The notes beneath the pieces are model-generated. The model searched no databases. It saw only the letters and a program-made list of their open reading frames with translations, and had not been told where the DNA came from. Position numbers and translations under genes: made by a program. 64,000 nt of DNA. Origin: DATHZQ01 sp963823505. GTDB taxonomy: Bacteria > Actinomycetota > Acidimicrobiia > Spongiisociales > UBA5794. Of the stretch, positions 26,037 to 35,777 are shown piece after piece; within the stretch, counting starts at the first letter, position 1, and every line of letters starts with the position of its first letter. The stretch lies in the NCBI GenBank assembly GCA_963823505.1, contig CAWGLY010000005.1, positions 558,001-622,000 on the forward strand, given 5' to 3'.

Positions 26037-26227
26037 GACCCAACCCGGTCGGGTAGCCTTCAGCCATGAGTCTCCGAGCCGGTCGACAACCTCGATACCC
26101 GCACATCTGTGGGCCGTGGCCGTGTTCGCAGTCGGACGGACCGGCGCGGTTCGTCGCAAGAACCGATTCCCTCACGAGGACCGGTCAGCACGCAGCTTCT
26201 TTCTCAGCACCTCATCGTGATGCGTAG

Positions 26228-29200
26228 ATGACCGTGCTCGGCAGGATGGATGGGCTCTTCAACATCCAAGAAGGCGAGCGAAAACTCGTGATGCTGCTGT
26301 TCCTGCAGTATTTCTGCACGGGGGCCGCCGCCGCCCTCACCCAAGCAATGGCGTTCGCACTGTTCTTGACGCGCTTCAGTGCCGAGCAGCTCCCGGTGAA
26401 CTATATCGCCATGGCGGTGACCGTCACCCTTCTCACCCTTGCCTACACCAAACTTGGCCAGCGCCTCCCCTTCTCGAGGCGTCTGAAGGTCGGTGCCGGG
26501 GGGCAACTCCTGATAACGGTCGGCTTCGCAATTGGTCTTGCCGTCTCCGATGTTTCGTGGTTGATCTTCGGGCTGCCCATTCTGTTTCAGATCATCATCC
26601 TGTTCGGCAACCTGACGTTCTGGTCCCTCGCCGGACGCATCCTCAACGTGCGTCAAGGCAAGCGTCTGTTTGGCTTTGTCGGAGCCGGGCTGTGGCTCGG
26701 CATCGTCATCACCGGCTTCTTGCTGCCCGCCATCGTGTCGCTGGTCGGTCTGTCCAACCTGCTCTGGCTGGCGGCGCTGGGAGTTCTCGGGATGTTGCTG
26801 GTCATGTCGGCGACGCTGCGCACATTCGGGCACCTGGTAGAAACGCCTGTCGACACCGAACCGGCACGCCCGTCCGAGGGCGTTCAGGTGAAAGCCGGCC
26901 GCGGTCAGCTCGCGGGGAACCGATACATCATGTCAATCTTCGCAGTGACGTTTGTGTGGTGGGTCGGGTTCTACTTCCTCGACAACATCTTCTACGCACA
27001 GGCGGAGGCGCAGTTCTCCGACGGCAACGAACTGGCTGGCTTTCTTGGCGTCTTCCTCGGAGTGGTCGGCGTTATCACCCTATTCAGCAACTTCTTCGTC
27101 TCCGGTCGCGTCATGGGCCGCTTTGGCCTGCGTATCAGCTTGTTGGTCTTGCCGGTGGGATTGACGGTCGGGGCCGTCGCACTGGTCACGCTCGACGTCG
27201 CGAGCGGCCCGTTGATCGCCCTCTTCGTTGTCGCTGTCATGACGAAGGGGTGGGGACTCAGCGTGGGTTTCTCGGTGGATCAGTCCGCTCGATCTGTTCT
27301 CTATCAGCCGTTGCCGGCTGTCCTGCGAACCCGCGTCCAAACCATGGCCGACGGAATCGTCCAGCCGCTGGCGATCGGCTTTGCCGGCGTTGCTCTGTTG
27401 GCGATCAGCGGCTCGGCCAGCTCAACATCACTGCTACTCAGCATCGGGCTTCTCCTCCTTTCCGGTGCGCTCCTTGGTCTGGCAATCCAGGTCGGCAGCG
27501 GGTACAGGGCGAGGCTCGTCGAGGCACTCGGAAAGCGTCGGCTCGCGAGTGCCGATTTGGTGGTCTCCGATGCTGCGAGCGTGCACATTCTCCGCGCGGG
27601 CCTCCACGGCGCGTACCCGGGCGCCGTGATCTATTCGATGCGCATGTTGGCCGAGGTCGATCGTGACGGGTTGGTCGATGAGCTCCCGATGCTGTTGACC
27701 AGCGAACACCCCGACGTCCGTCGCTACGCCCTCGACCAGATCCACGACTTTCGAGTCGAGAGCGCGCTACCCGCCGCTCGGGAGTGCATCGCACACGAAA
27801 CCGCTCCGGCGGTCGCCGCGGCTGCCTTGCGAACTCTTGCGGCACTCGGTGATGTCGCCACGGTGCTGGCCCATGCGGACGCTGCAGATCCCGAAACGCG
27901 CATCGCTGCCATTGCGGGTCTGCTGAACACGCCACAGGTGACGGATTCGGACCGAGCGGCCGCTTCCGAGGGGGGCCGCACACTGGCACGCCTCATCGCA
28001 GCAGAATCAGTCGAAGAGCGAGCCATGGCCGCAAGAGTTCTGGGCGAATGCAACCCAGACACGAGCCTGGAACCGCTGGCGAAGTTGATGACGGATCCAG
28101 AGGCCCACGTCAGGCGCCAAGCCTTGCGAGCCGCTGGCCGAGTCAAGGCTCCGCAGCTCTGGGGCAAGGTGATTGCCGCCTTCACCGATCGAGAGACAAG
28201 GTCGGCGGCCATATCGGCGATGGCTGCCGGCGGTGAGTCCGCCCTATCCGAGGTCGGGAAGACGCTTTCCGATCCAGGCGTCAGCCGAGACCAGATCATC
28301 CAGCTGATCACCGTTTGCGAGCGGATTGGTGGAGAGAAGGCGATCGAATCTCTCGTCCCGTTCGTCGGCTCAGATGATGCCCAAGTGCGCTCAGGTGCCC
28401 TTCGTGCCCTCAGTAGATGTGGATACCGTGCCCCAGAACATGGTGGTCACGACCTGTCGGCGTCCATACGCACCGAGGTCGCACAGGTGGCTTGGCTGTC
28501 AGCGGCGAGCGGAGCCGTTTCGGAGGTCGATGGCTCCGAGTTACTCGCGGCCGCCCTTGCAGCGGAAGTCAGCGCCAGCCGAGGCCGGGTGCTCTCCCTG
28601 CTCTCGCTCCACGGCGATGCCTCCGCCCTGGGTCGTGCTGCAATCAATCTCGATCACGGATCGGGAGACAGAGTCGCCTACGCGCTCGAGATCATCGACA
28701 TCGAGACTCCCCGTCCCCTGAGGAGCGTGGTGTTGCCCGTCATGGACGATCTCGCGCCGGATGAGAGACTCGAACGGCTCGGAGGTCAGTTTCCGCAGCA
28801 ACGCGTCGATGGTCGCTCGAAGCTCGCCGAGCTCGCTGCCAATCCGCTCGGCAACGCCGGGTCATGGACTCAGGCGTGTGCGTTGCATACGGCCGGAATC
28901 ATCGAATTGCCCGATCTGGCTACGATATCCACACCATTGGTGGATTCACCATCGGAGCTTGTGAGCGAGGTAGCAGCGTGGCTCCAGCAAGCACACCCTT
29001 CGCAAAGGGAGCGCACGATGCTGTCCATGATCGAGAAGGTCCTGGTACTCAGGAATGCGGGCATCTTTGCCGAGACCTCTGACGAGATCCTGGCGGGTAT
29101 CGCAGCGATCGCAGCAGTGAGGGACGCCGCAGCCGGCGAATGCATCATTGAGATGGGTGAGGCCGGCGACTCGATGTTCATCATCGCCTCGGGTCGCGTG

Positions 29201-29470
29201 AAGGTCCACCACGGGGAGCACGAGTTGAACCAACTGGGGACAGGCAGCGTCTTCGGTGAGATGGCGTTGCTCGATCCTGAGGTACGCAGCGCGTCGGTCA
29301 CCGCTGTCGAAGAAACCCGGTTGTTGAGCCTCGATCAACAGAGCTTCTTCGACTTGATCGACGAGCGTCCCGAGATTGCTCGAGGCCTCCTCAGATTGTT
29401 GACCAGACGCCTTCGAGGCACGTTGAACGACTTGTCAGAGGTGCACGATCGCCAGCCGTTGCACTCGTGA
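26228..29470 (+). CDS. Transporter (MFS/NTT-like) fused to HEAT repeats and a cyclic-nucleotide-binding domain
   Basis: A 1,080-residue fusion. Residues about 20-430 contain roughly twelve membrane segments and resemble the MFS/ATP-ADP-translocase superfamily (LLFLQYFCTGAAAALTQAMA, FGFVGAGLWLGIVITGFLLP). Residues about 480-760 are HEAT-type helical repeats (SEHPDVRRYALDQIHDF, DPEAHVRRQALRAAGRV). Residues about 955-1070 are a cNMP-binding domain with a near-canonical phosphate cassette, FGEMALLDPEVRSASVTA (near 1008-1025). The stop overlaps the GTG of the HD-domain gene (GTGA), so both products are made together. The sensor probably controls the membrane part; transported substrate unknown. 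Confidence 0.9.
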   Translation: MTVLGRMDGLFNIQEGERKLVMLLFLQYFCTGAAAALTQAMAFALFLTRFSAEQLPVNYIAMAVTVTLLTLAYTKLGQRLPFSRRLKVGAGGQLLITVGFAIGLAVSDVSWLIFGLPILFQIIILFGNLTFWSLAGRILNVRQGKRLFGFVGAGLWLGIVITGFLLPAIVSLVGLSNLLWLAALGVLGMLLVMSATLRTFGHLVETPVDTEPARPSEGVQVKAGRGQLAGNRYIMSIFAVTFVWWVGFYFLDNIFYAQAEAQFSDGNELAGFLGVFLGVVGVITLFSNFFVSGRVMGRFGLRISLLVLPVGLTVGAVALVTLDVASGPLIALFVVAVMTKGWGLSVGFSVDQSARSVLYQPLPAVLRTRVQTMADGIVQPLAIGFAGVALLAISGSASSTSLLLSIGLLLLSGALLGLAIQVGSGYRARLVEALGKRRLASADLVVSDAASVHILRAGLHGAYPGAVIYSMRMLAEVDRDGLVDELPMLLTSEHPDVRRYALDQIHDFRVESALPAARECIAHETAPAVAAAALRTLAALGDVATVLAHADAADPETRIAAIAGLLNTPQVTDSDRAAASEGGRTLARLIAAESVEERAMAARVLGECNPDTSLEPLAKLMTDPEAHVRRQALRAAGRVKAPQLWGKVIAAFTDRETRSAAISAMAAGGESALSEVGKTLSDPGVSRDQIIQLITVCERIGGEKAIESLVPFVGSDDAQVRSGALRALSRCGYRAPEHGGHDLSASIRTEVAQVAWLSAASGAVSEVDGSELLAAALAAEVSASRGRVLSLLSLHGDASALGRAAINLDHGSGDRVAYALEIIDIETPRPLRSVVLPVMDDLAPDERLERLGGQFPQQRVDGRSKLAELAANPLGNAGSWTQACALHTAGIIELPDLATISTPLVDSPSELVSEVAAWLQQAHPSQRERTMLSMIEKVLVLRNAGIFAETSDEILAGIAAIAAVRDAAAGECIIEMGEAGDSMFIIASGRVKVHHGEHELNQLGTGSVFGEMALLDPEVRSASVTAVEETRLLSLDQQSFFDLIDERPEIARGLLRLLTRRLRGTLNDLSEVHDRQPLHS

Positions 29471-31278
29471 CCGCGTCGAACCCGCTCGACGCCTTCATAG
29501 CTCCCGAGCTGCGGGCAACCATCGAACACCGCTACTACGAGAAGGTCAACAAGAGTTCGACGTTGGCGGAAGCGCTCAAGGACCCGACATTCCTTGCCGC
29601 ACCCGCTGACCATGTCGCTCTGTTTGCGGACCACGGGGTGATCCATGCTCGCGATGTAGCCCAAGAGATCCACAGGGTGTTGGATGCAGTACACGGTGTA
29701 TTGATTCCGCATCGCGTCCCGGTGCGGTTCACCTGGATGCATGCGTTCGGTGCGATCGTCGGCTTGATCCATGACATAGGAATGGTCGATCTCTCGAAGT
29801 TCGGCCGATTCATGCATCCCGAGCGAGCAACCCAGACGGTGCTCGACGACGACTTCGATGACATCTTCGAAGGCTTGTGGGCCGACGATCGGGGTGGTAT
29901 CACGAAGCGTCTGTCCGGCCTCGCCGAGTCCGCGCATCTTCGCCAGACGCCAAAGACCGTCTTTCGCGAGATGCTCGCCATGGCGGTCTGCCACAGTAAA
30001 ACCAAGGTCGCCGTCAACCTCCTCAACGACCGTGTGGTGCTGCGGGAAGCCATGCAAACGGTGGCCACCACAGACCTGCGCTGTTTGTATCTCCAACAAC
30101 AGGCTGACCGGGCGGAGCGTGCGATCGCGGCGGCACATCGGGACGACGCCGACGTCGCCGAACACACCGAGAGACTTCGCGAAGCCGAGGCCGCACTTGG
30201 TGAGATGAGTCCAGAAGCCCGTGTCTCGCGTTTCGCCTCCAAACAGCCGAGCGCCGGCTACCAGGACTTCGCAGAGCAAGGCTTCTCGTGGCTGGTCTCA
30301 GAAGATGAGCAAGTGAGGCAGCTGGTCGATGACGTCGTCGACACGTTGCGGGCCCTGCGGAGCGCCGATGCGTTGCGCCAGCGCGGCACTGTGCTGAAGA
30401 CGTCAGGCAACTACGAGGTCTTCGTGGATCAGCGAAGCGCCAACGCCGTCTACGCACTCCGGTTGGAGGAAGGACACTTGTATCTGCTTGAGGTCCCGGA
30501 TCGAATAAGCGCGGGTGAGGCCAACGTCGCCAGTAGCGAGATGGACCATGCTGGCAACCTTCGAATGTCGTTTCACCGGGGCAGATTCACTGATGAAGAA
30601 ACGGTGTTGTATGCGGCTGAATGTGCCGCCTTGATCGTGAACGACATTCAGGGCGACGCCATCGAGAGCTTCCAACGGCCGCCAGGACATCACGGTTTAC
30701 GCCAATCCTCCAACGTCGAAATCCTCCTCGAGTCGGCTGACGACAATCCCGCCTTCGCCGATCTCGTACGGCTGGCAATGATTCCGCTCAACCCGGTCGC
30801 TGCGGCCCAGACGCGTGTGGTCCCTTCGCTGCAGTCCAAATCCGTCCTCGAGCGCACCCGCTACCTGAACGGCGAGGTGCTCGACTGGGACCGCGATCAG
30901 GGACTGAGGCTGCTCGAGGAGATTGCGCAGTTCGGCCATCGGACAGAAGACATTGATCCGGTCCAGGGCTTCACCCATGTTCGTCGGATTCATCTTGGAG
31001 CCGGCGAAACCCTGATCCAGGCAGGCTCCCCGGCGGGATTCGTGTATGTCTCCGAGGGTGAGGGCCTACGCGGTGTTCCGCTCGGTGGCTATGGGGAATT
31101 CCTCATACGGCCGTGGATCCCAGTCGGTGTGACTGGCGTCATCCGGGGTTCAGTTCGAAACGCCGACATCATCGCCGACCAAGACGTCACCGTTCTCGCG
31201 ATACCGAGAGATGTGTATGTCGAGTTCTGGCATCGCACATATGACCAGTCCGCGTTTGCGGATGTCTTCTCCGACTAG
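29467..31278 (+). CDS. HD-domain protein with degenerate C-terminal cNMP-like fold
   Basis: A 603-residue cytoplasmic protein. An HD-type metal site is visible: FADHGVIHARDVAQ (H56, H60) and LIHDIGMVDL (H102-D103), and CHSKTK later. A middle coiled-coil-like region is rich in Ala/Glu/Arg (residues 210-250). Residues about 495-600 form a beta-roll resembling a cyclic-nucleotide domain (RRIHLGAGETLIQAGSPAGF, DIIADQDVTVLAIPRD) but lack a clear phosphate-binding cassette. It is translationally coupled to the transporter-HEAT-cNMP gene. HD domains hydrolyse phosphoesters such as cyclic or (p)ppGpp-type nucleotides, so it may make or remove the ligand read by its partner; that is inference. Confidence 0.85.
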   Translation: MTASNPLDAFIAPELRATIEHRYYEKVNKSSTLAEALKDPTFLAAPADHVALFADHGVIHARDVAQEIHRVLDAVHGVLIPHRVPVRFTWMHAFGAIVGLIHDIGMVDLSKFGRFMHPERATQTVLDDDFDDIFEGLWADDRGGITKRLSGLAESAHLRQTPKTVFREMLAMAVCHSKTKVAVNLLNDRVVLREAMQTVATTDLRCLYLQQQADRAERAIAAAHRDDADVAEHTERLREAEAALGEMSPEARVSRFASKQPSAGYQDFAEQGFSWLVSEDEQVRQLVDDVVDTLRALRSADALRQRGTVLKTSGNYEVFVDQRSANAVYALRLEEGHLYLLEVPDRISAGEANVASSEMDHAGNLRMSFHRGRFTDEETVLYAAECAALIVNDIQGDAIESFQRPPGHHGLRQSSNVEILLESADDNPAFADLVRLAMIPLNPVAAAQTRVVPSLQSKSVLERTRYLNGEVLDWDRDQGLRLLEEIAQFGHRTEDIDPVQGFTHVRRIHLGAGETLIQAGSPAGFVYVSEGEGLRGVPLGGYGEFLIRPWIPVGVTGVIRGSVRNADIIADQDVTVLAIPRDVYVEFWHRTYDQSAFADVFSD

Positions 31279-31646
31279 CCGACGGAGCCGCCAACGGCGT
31301 TGCTGACTCGACACAGATCAGACCGATGGCCCTCAGCGATAGCGGCACCCGGAGGTGAGGAAGCTGCGTCCGTCACCGGCTCGACCTGAATATGCGTCAC
31401 CCCGGGCAGCCAAAGCCATCACAAGGGACTCTGCTGGACTGAAACCGCGGAAGCCTGTCCGCTGACGCCGTGACGGCCTTTCGGAAAGCGTCGGCGGCGT
31501 AGCGCGCATCCGCAATGTTGGAGCCGCTGAAAGAATTCTGCTCCTTGCTAGCAATGCGCTGGTACCAATTGAGTGAACAGGTGGACCGACGACCGTTGGT
31601 TGTCAGCGATAGAAACGAACAGGTCTGTCACGAAGGGAGCTATGCG
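31279..31646. other. Intergenic region upstream of the protease gene
   Basis: No gene recognised. The region is GC-rich with many CGG repeats; a reverse frame at 31333-31554 is Arg-rich and not convincing. A promoter for the protease is expected here, but I cannot point to clear -35/-10 boxes. Confidence 0.3.
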
Positions 31647-32735
31647 ATGGTCAGCAACGGGAGACCTCTTTCACCTGAGGAGATGGGGAAGTATTTCGAG
31701 ACGCGGGGCCCACTCGAGGAACGCTCGATCGCTATCGAGCGTCGCTTCCATGTGTCCGCCGATCGAGAGCCGGAGATCGAGTGCAGGTTGGAGCGCGTAG
31801 CGCGAAGTGACGGGGAGTTGACTTGGGAGGTGGTCGTCGGCATCGACGGGGTCCGCGCAGGAGGTCGAACCCTTCCCCAAGCACTACGCGGCGAGGCAAC
31901 AGCCATCGAACAGCGCCGTATTGACGAAGAAGAGCTGGCTGAGCGCCTGCAGGCCTTCGTTCCTGATCACCTTGGCTTCAGCGCGACGCCGTTGGAGCTG
32001 GTGAAGGGCATCAAGCGCATCCTGCCGACCGACTTCGAACCTCGGGTCGCAACCACGATCTTCGGCACCGACAACCGTCTTGTCTTCAGGGACACGACGT
32101 ACCCCTGGTCGACGGTAGGACTCGTGGAGACCAACCGCGGTGCCGGATCGGGGGTGATGATCGGTCCCCGGCATTTGCTCACCGTCAGCCATGTCATCGA
32201 CTGGACGGCTCCGGAAGGCTTCGCCGCCGATTGGGTGCGCTTCACCCCGTCCTATTACGACAACACTGCTCCCTTTGGAGAGGCGTATGGCGAGCACATC
32301 TACTGGTATGTCCAGGAGGACGGCGATGGTTTCATCAGTGGCAGGGAGGGCGACTACGACTACGTCGTGGTTGTGCTCGACCGGAGGCTCGGGGAGACAA
32401 CCGGCTGGATGGGCGCTCGTGGTTACGACGATGACTGGGACGACCTTGCGGTGTGGTCACATATGGGCTACCCGGCCGACCTCAACAGCGGCCAGCGGCC
32501 TACCTGGCAGGGCAGTTTTCTCCTGGACGGCACAGACGCCGATGCGCAGTCGATTCTTCACCAAGCCGACGTCTTTCCCGGGCAGTCGGGCGGGCCGATG
32601 TTTGGGTTCTGGGACGGCGACGTGGGGCCTCGCGCAGTCGCAGTTCAATCGTGGCAGACGAGCAGCAACAACGGCGCCAGTGGGAGCATGGATATGCGAG
32701 ATCTGGTGGCGCTGGCACGCACAGACTTTGCCTAG
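31647..32735 (+). CDS. Trypsin-like serine protease (V8/S1B type) without signal peptide
   Basis: About 362 residues. Residues 1-130 form an acidic helical N-terminal region of unknown function. The protease fold follows, with catalytic His182 in LLTVSHVID, an Asp in EGDYDYVVVVLD (236 or 238) and Ser314 in FPGQSGGPMF. GSGVMIGPRHLLT and the GYPADLNSG segment are typical of Glu-specific (V8-like) enzymes. The ATG at 31647 has GAAGGGA upstream; longer in-frame starts exist to 31515. The absence of a signal peptide or transmembrane helix suggests an intracellular enzyme or non-classical export. No partner gene is adjacent. Confidence 0.82.
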   Translation: MVSNGRPLSPEEMGKYFETRGPLEERSIAIERRFHVSADREPEIECRLERVARSDGELTWEVVVGIDGVRAGGRTLPQALRGEATAIEQRRIDEEELAERLQAFVPDHLGFSATPLELVKGIKRILPTDFEPRVATTIFGTDNRLVFRDTTYPWSTVGLVETNRGAGSGVMIGPRHLLTVSHVIDWTAPEGFAADWVRFTPSYYDNTAPFGEAYGEHIYWYVQEDGDGFISGREGDYDYVVVVLDRRLGETTGWMGARGYDDDWDDLAVWSHMGYPADLNSGQRPTWQGSFLLDGTDADAQSILHQADVFPGQSGGPMFGFWDGDVGPRAVAVQSWQTSSNNGASGSMDMRDLVALARTDFA

Positions 32736-33120
32736 CGGTCTCCTGGTTGCCCAACTCAGGTTGACGGACTTGATGGCGCACATCCCTCCCAGGTTGCTCG
32801 CCATCGGCAATGGCGGCGGCATCGGATGTCAATCGATTTCGCGACCGCGCAGGGTGTGGGACGAGTCGTGCGGGGACAGACAGGACCCTGGACGATCAAT
32901 GACACGCTCCGCTGCGGAGCTGATCTGTGCGCCGATCGACCAACTGCACGAGGCAGTCGCGATTCGATGATGGCGACCGATTCGTTGTCGTTCCTAACCC
33001 CGGCGTGGTTGCGTCAGCGTGACGATATGGCCTTGGAGGCCGGGCGTCACATCGGTAGCCCAGGATCGACCTCGCAGATCACCAGGCCGTAGCGCTAGAG
33101 CTCCGTGAGCCGATCGCGAA
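32736..33120. other. Intergenic region with a partial repeat
   Basis: No convincing gene. Near 32827 the text TGTCAATCGATTTCGCGACC matches the end of the iteron repeat family (TCAGTCGATTTCGC), so this is a truncated repeat end only ~290 bp from copy B. Confidence 0.4.
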
Positions 33121-33178
33121 TCTGCAGCGTCACGAAGCTGACAGTGAGAATGTCACCCGGTTTCAGTCGATTTCGCGA
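33121..33178 (+). repeat. Dispersed iteron-type repeat, copy B
   Basis: TGCAGCGTCACGAAGCTGAC, then a second unit GAATGTCACCCGG, ending TTTCAGTCGATTTCGCG. Two units. Same orientation as copies A and C, and again followed within 25 bases by a GTGGGGGAG stretch. Confidence 0.65.
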
Positions 33179-33213
33179 GCCGCGCTGCGTATCACTGTGG
33201 GGGAGCAGGCGAT

Positions 33214-33825
33214 TCACTGGCCGCCACTTCTCTGGAACGACTGGCCGCTCTCGAGCGCGGCCAGTGCTTTGGCCAAGCGCTTTGCCCGCGTGTCTTCGCG
33301 TTTGGCTGAGTACAACGAGTAGAGCATCGAGCGCTTGGCCGGCTTCGAGAGTGTTTCGTAGGCTTCCCGTGCGCGTTCGGACCTTCGCAGGGCCGACTCC
33401 AAATCCGCAGGAACGATGAGAGCGTCGACCGGCTCGAGCAGCGACCATGCACCGTTGTTCTTCGCTCTATCGACCGCGCGTAATCCTGCGTCGGTCATCA
33501 GCTCCGCCTCGATGAGTTCGGCTATGTACTGCTTGTTGATCTTCGACCACACGGTTCGAGGTTTCCGCGGCGTGAAGATCTGCTTGTAGCGCATGTCGTC
33601 GATCGGCTTGACCTTGCTGTCGATCCAACCGAAGCACAGCGCCTCTCGCACCGCATCTTCCCAGCTGAGCCGGCGCCTACCTGTCGACGCGCGGTAGTAG
33701 ATCAGCCACACGCCATCGCAGTTCGCGTGGTTCTGTTTCAGCCAGGAGCGCCATCCAGCCTGCGTCTTGGGATGGATCTCGCGTAGCCTGGACTCGAACG
33801 AAGTCATCCTCAACTCGGCTCTCAT
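33214..33825 (-). CDS. YdeI/OmdA-family (bacteriocin-protection-like) protein
   Basis: A 203-residue protein of the OmdA family: HPKTQAGWRSWLKQNH, then VWLIYYRASTGRRRLSWEDA, then EALCFGWIDSKVKPIDDMRY and the RKPRTVWSKINK motif near residue 90. C-terminal SALRRSERAREAYETLSKPA is the usual helical tail that keeps the YLS/YSAK region. M1 at 33825 has AGAGG upstream; M7 is an alternative. Members are associated with resistance to cationic peptides or bacteriocins in Proteobacteria. It stands alone between repeat copies B and C, with a GNAT gene diverging from it. Confidence 0.87.
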   Translation of the reverse strand: MRAELRMTSFESRLREIHPKTQAGWRSWLKQNHANCDGVWLIYYRASTGRRRLSWEDAVREALCFGWIDSKVKPIDDMRYKQIFTPRKPRTVWSKINKQYIAELIEAELMTDAGLRAVDRAKNNGAWSLLEPVDALIVPADLESALRRSERAREAYETLSKPAKRSMLYSLYSAKREDTRAKRLAKALAALESGQSFQRSGGQ

Positions 33826-34141
33826 GGACCTCTACGCTCCGCCAGAAGGCGACACGGCCCGCGACGTTCTTGGGGGCGTCTCCGGTCTCCCGACAACGCC
33901 AGGCGGCGTCGACATCGATCATAAGCACTCCTCCAGAGTGCCCGCTACTACGGCACTTCCCGAGCGCTCGGGCATGACGGCGCCTAGCGACTCGGCTCCA
34001 CTGAGTGAGGCTGTCGTGGGGTCCGGCTACCCTTCGCTCCGCATTCAGCGCCCTCACTCGTAGGGTGGCGGCGTGGGTCGTCAAGATCACTACCCAGCGA
34101 GGGACCCCCTTGCCCCAGACGTGCCCACGACAGGGAACAAA

Positions 34142-35041
34142 ATGAACATCACAACTCAGCCACTGACCGACGAGCACCTCGACGACGCCATCGGGTTCCT
34201 ACGATCGGCCAACCCGTTCGCCGAGCACACCTGGGGGTGGGAAACCGGCCGCTTCCTCGACTGGCGATGGGGCGGCAACATCCTGCGCGACCGAGCCGAA
34301 CCAGGCTTCTTCGCTCGCAACGGCTCCGTCATCAGGCGCAACAACGACATCGCAGCCCTGGTGATTGCCGAGCGTGGCGCCGAAGACCACTGCATCCTCA
34401 CCGCCACCGACGACGCCGAATTGCTCAGCGCCGCCCTCGCCTGGCTCCTCGGGAAACGCGACGAGCGGCCGTCGATCTTCTATCCGTCCGATGATGCAAC
34501 GTGGCTGCATGAAGTGCTGGCCGCTCACGGTTTCGAGAAGGGTGACGTGGAGGAGATGGGGTGGGGCTACGACCTCACCCAACTCGGCGACTCTCCGCCA
34601 CCGCCTGACGGGTTCGTCATCGATCACGTGTCTGGAGAGTCGGACTATCCCGAGATCGCCCGGTGCCTCGAGGGCGCCTTCGGAGGGGAAGGAGATCGGA
34701 TTGCCATGCTGCGCAGTATCGCCCGCAACCCGGGGTACCGGCCCGAGCTCAACGTGGTCGCCCGCAGTGCCGATCGCCGGATCGCCTCCTACTGTCGCGG
34801 CACGGTCGATGCCGACTCAGGGGTGGGGAGTATCGACCCGGTTGCCACTCACCCCGACTTCCAGGGAAACGGCCTCGGGCGCGCCATCGTGCTCGCCTGT
34901 TTCGCTGCCCAGGCACGGCTGGGCGGAACGGAGATCTACATCGGATCCGGGCCGGAAGGTTCGGCCGGGAGCCGGCTCTATCGGAAGCTCGATCCCGTGT
35001 CGAAGATCAGCTACTCCGAGTGGTCGCGACCGGCAGCCTGA
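34142..35041 (+). CDS. GNAT-family acetyltransferase (tandem fold)
   Basis: A 299-residue protein with two GNAT-like halves. The second carries the acetyl-CoA signature, SIDPVATHPDFQGNGLGRAI (Q-G-N-G-L-G, near residue 240), followed by the helix VLACFAAQARLGG. The first half keeps the fold pattern but not the pyrophosphate loop. ATG at 34142 is used because it follows CAGGGAACAAA and starts the domain (MNITTQPLTDEHLDDAIGFL). The substrate is not evident. It lies in the accessory stretch between repeat copies B and C, so it may be part of a laterally moved unit. Confidence 0.82.
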   Translation: MNITTQPLTDEHLDDAIGFLRSANPFAEHTWGWETGRFLDWRWGGNILRDRAEPGFFARNGSVIRRNNDIAALVIAERGAEDHCILTATDDAELLSAALAWLLGKRDERPSIFYPSDDATWLHEVLAAHGFEKGDVEEMGWGYDLTQLGDSPPPPDGFVIDHVSGESDYPEIARCLEGAFGGEGDRIAMLRSIARNPGYRPELNVVARSADRRIASYCRGTVDADSGVGSIDPVATHPDFQGNGLGRAIVLACFAAQARLGGTEIYIGSGPEGSAGSRLYRKLDPVSKISYSEWSRPAA

Positions 35042-35173
35042 GATCCAACGCGCTGGCGCCGGGCCCGTCATTGACGGTCGGGTTCAAGCCTGTGGCAGCA
35101 CACTGCATCGATGGCCGAGCTTGAGATTTCTCGCCACCGAGAAGGAGATTTCGCCGCCTTCAGTGAGATCGGA

Positions 35174-35238
35174 CAACAGGTGTGCAACGACACGAAACTG
35201 ACAGTGAACACGTCATCCAGTGTCAGTCGATTTCGCGC
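35174..35238 (+). repeat. Dispersed iteron-type repeat, copy C
   Basis: TGTGCAACGACACGAAACTG, then ACACGTCATCCAGTG, ending TGTCAGTCGATTTCGCG, followed by CCGTGGTCACGGCGGGGGAG. Two units. It points toward copies D and E, which are in inverted orientation about 1.7 kb away. Confidence 0.7.
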
Positions 35239-35316
35239 ACTGCTCTCCGTGGTCACGGCGGGGGAGGGGAGGTGCTCAGCCGACCCGCTCTCTTTGGGGA
35301 CCTTGCTGTTGATATA

Positions 35317-35651
35317 GGGGTAGGCACATCAACGGTGCAAAATCCAACGCTAGGCGTCGTACGTGTGTTCGGTTGAGGTGTCAGCCTGGGGTCACGTCCC
35401 GGCGGCGTTGGAGGCGGTGAGGCTAGGGTCGGGGTGTGCCGCTTGGTCAGCTGACTTCGGTTGAGCGTGAGCGGCTTGCTGGCTTCCCCTTCAATCTCCG
35501 GTCGGGTCTGTGCCGGTTGGTGTGGGTGCGTCGTGGGATCAGCGTCGTATCGCCCCGGGGGCACAGGTCCCGGCTCTCCGGCAAGTCAGGCAAACGTGGG
35601 ACACCATCGATTGGCTTGTACGTTGCGGTCGCTATTCACCATGGGGCGTGA
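35317..35651 (+). mobile_element. Possible Tn3-type remnant: terminal-repeat-like end and broken transposase start
   Basis: GGGGTAGGCACATCAACGGT, then GCAAAATCCAACGC (35317-35354), begins with GGGG and is about the length of a Tn3-family inverted repeat; a diverged copy lies at 55722-55758. Eighty bases further, a GTG at 35436 starts PLGQLTSVERERLAGFP, reminiscent of the N-terminus of Tn3 transposases, but the frame then loses similarity and ends after 71 codons. I see no full transposase or resolvase. The region 35042-35777 has no other gene. The Tn3 assignment is tentative. Confidence 0.35.
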
Positions 35652-35777
35652 TGCTGAGCAAGGGCGCGGTGGGCACTCCACGATGCTCGGGGTGGTGAGT
35701 GATATCTGCGGGTCGGCCGTAGGGGTGGTTTCGGGAACACCCTTCTCGAATGCATTGCGTTGCGCTATGCTGATTGC

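Noticed and set aside
31333..31554. Reverse-strand frame upstream of the protease
   Set aside because: Arg/Ser-rich shadow with no support.
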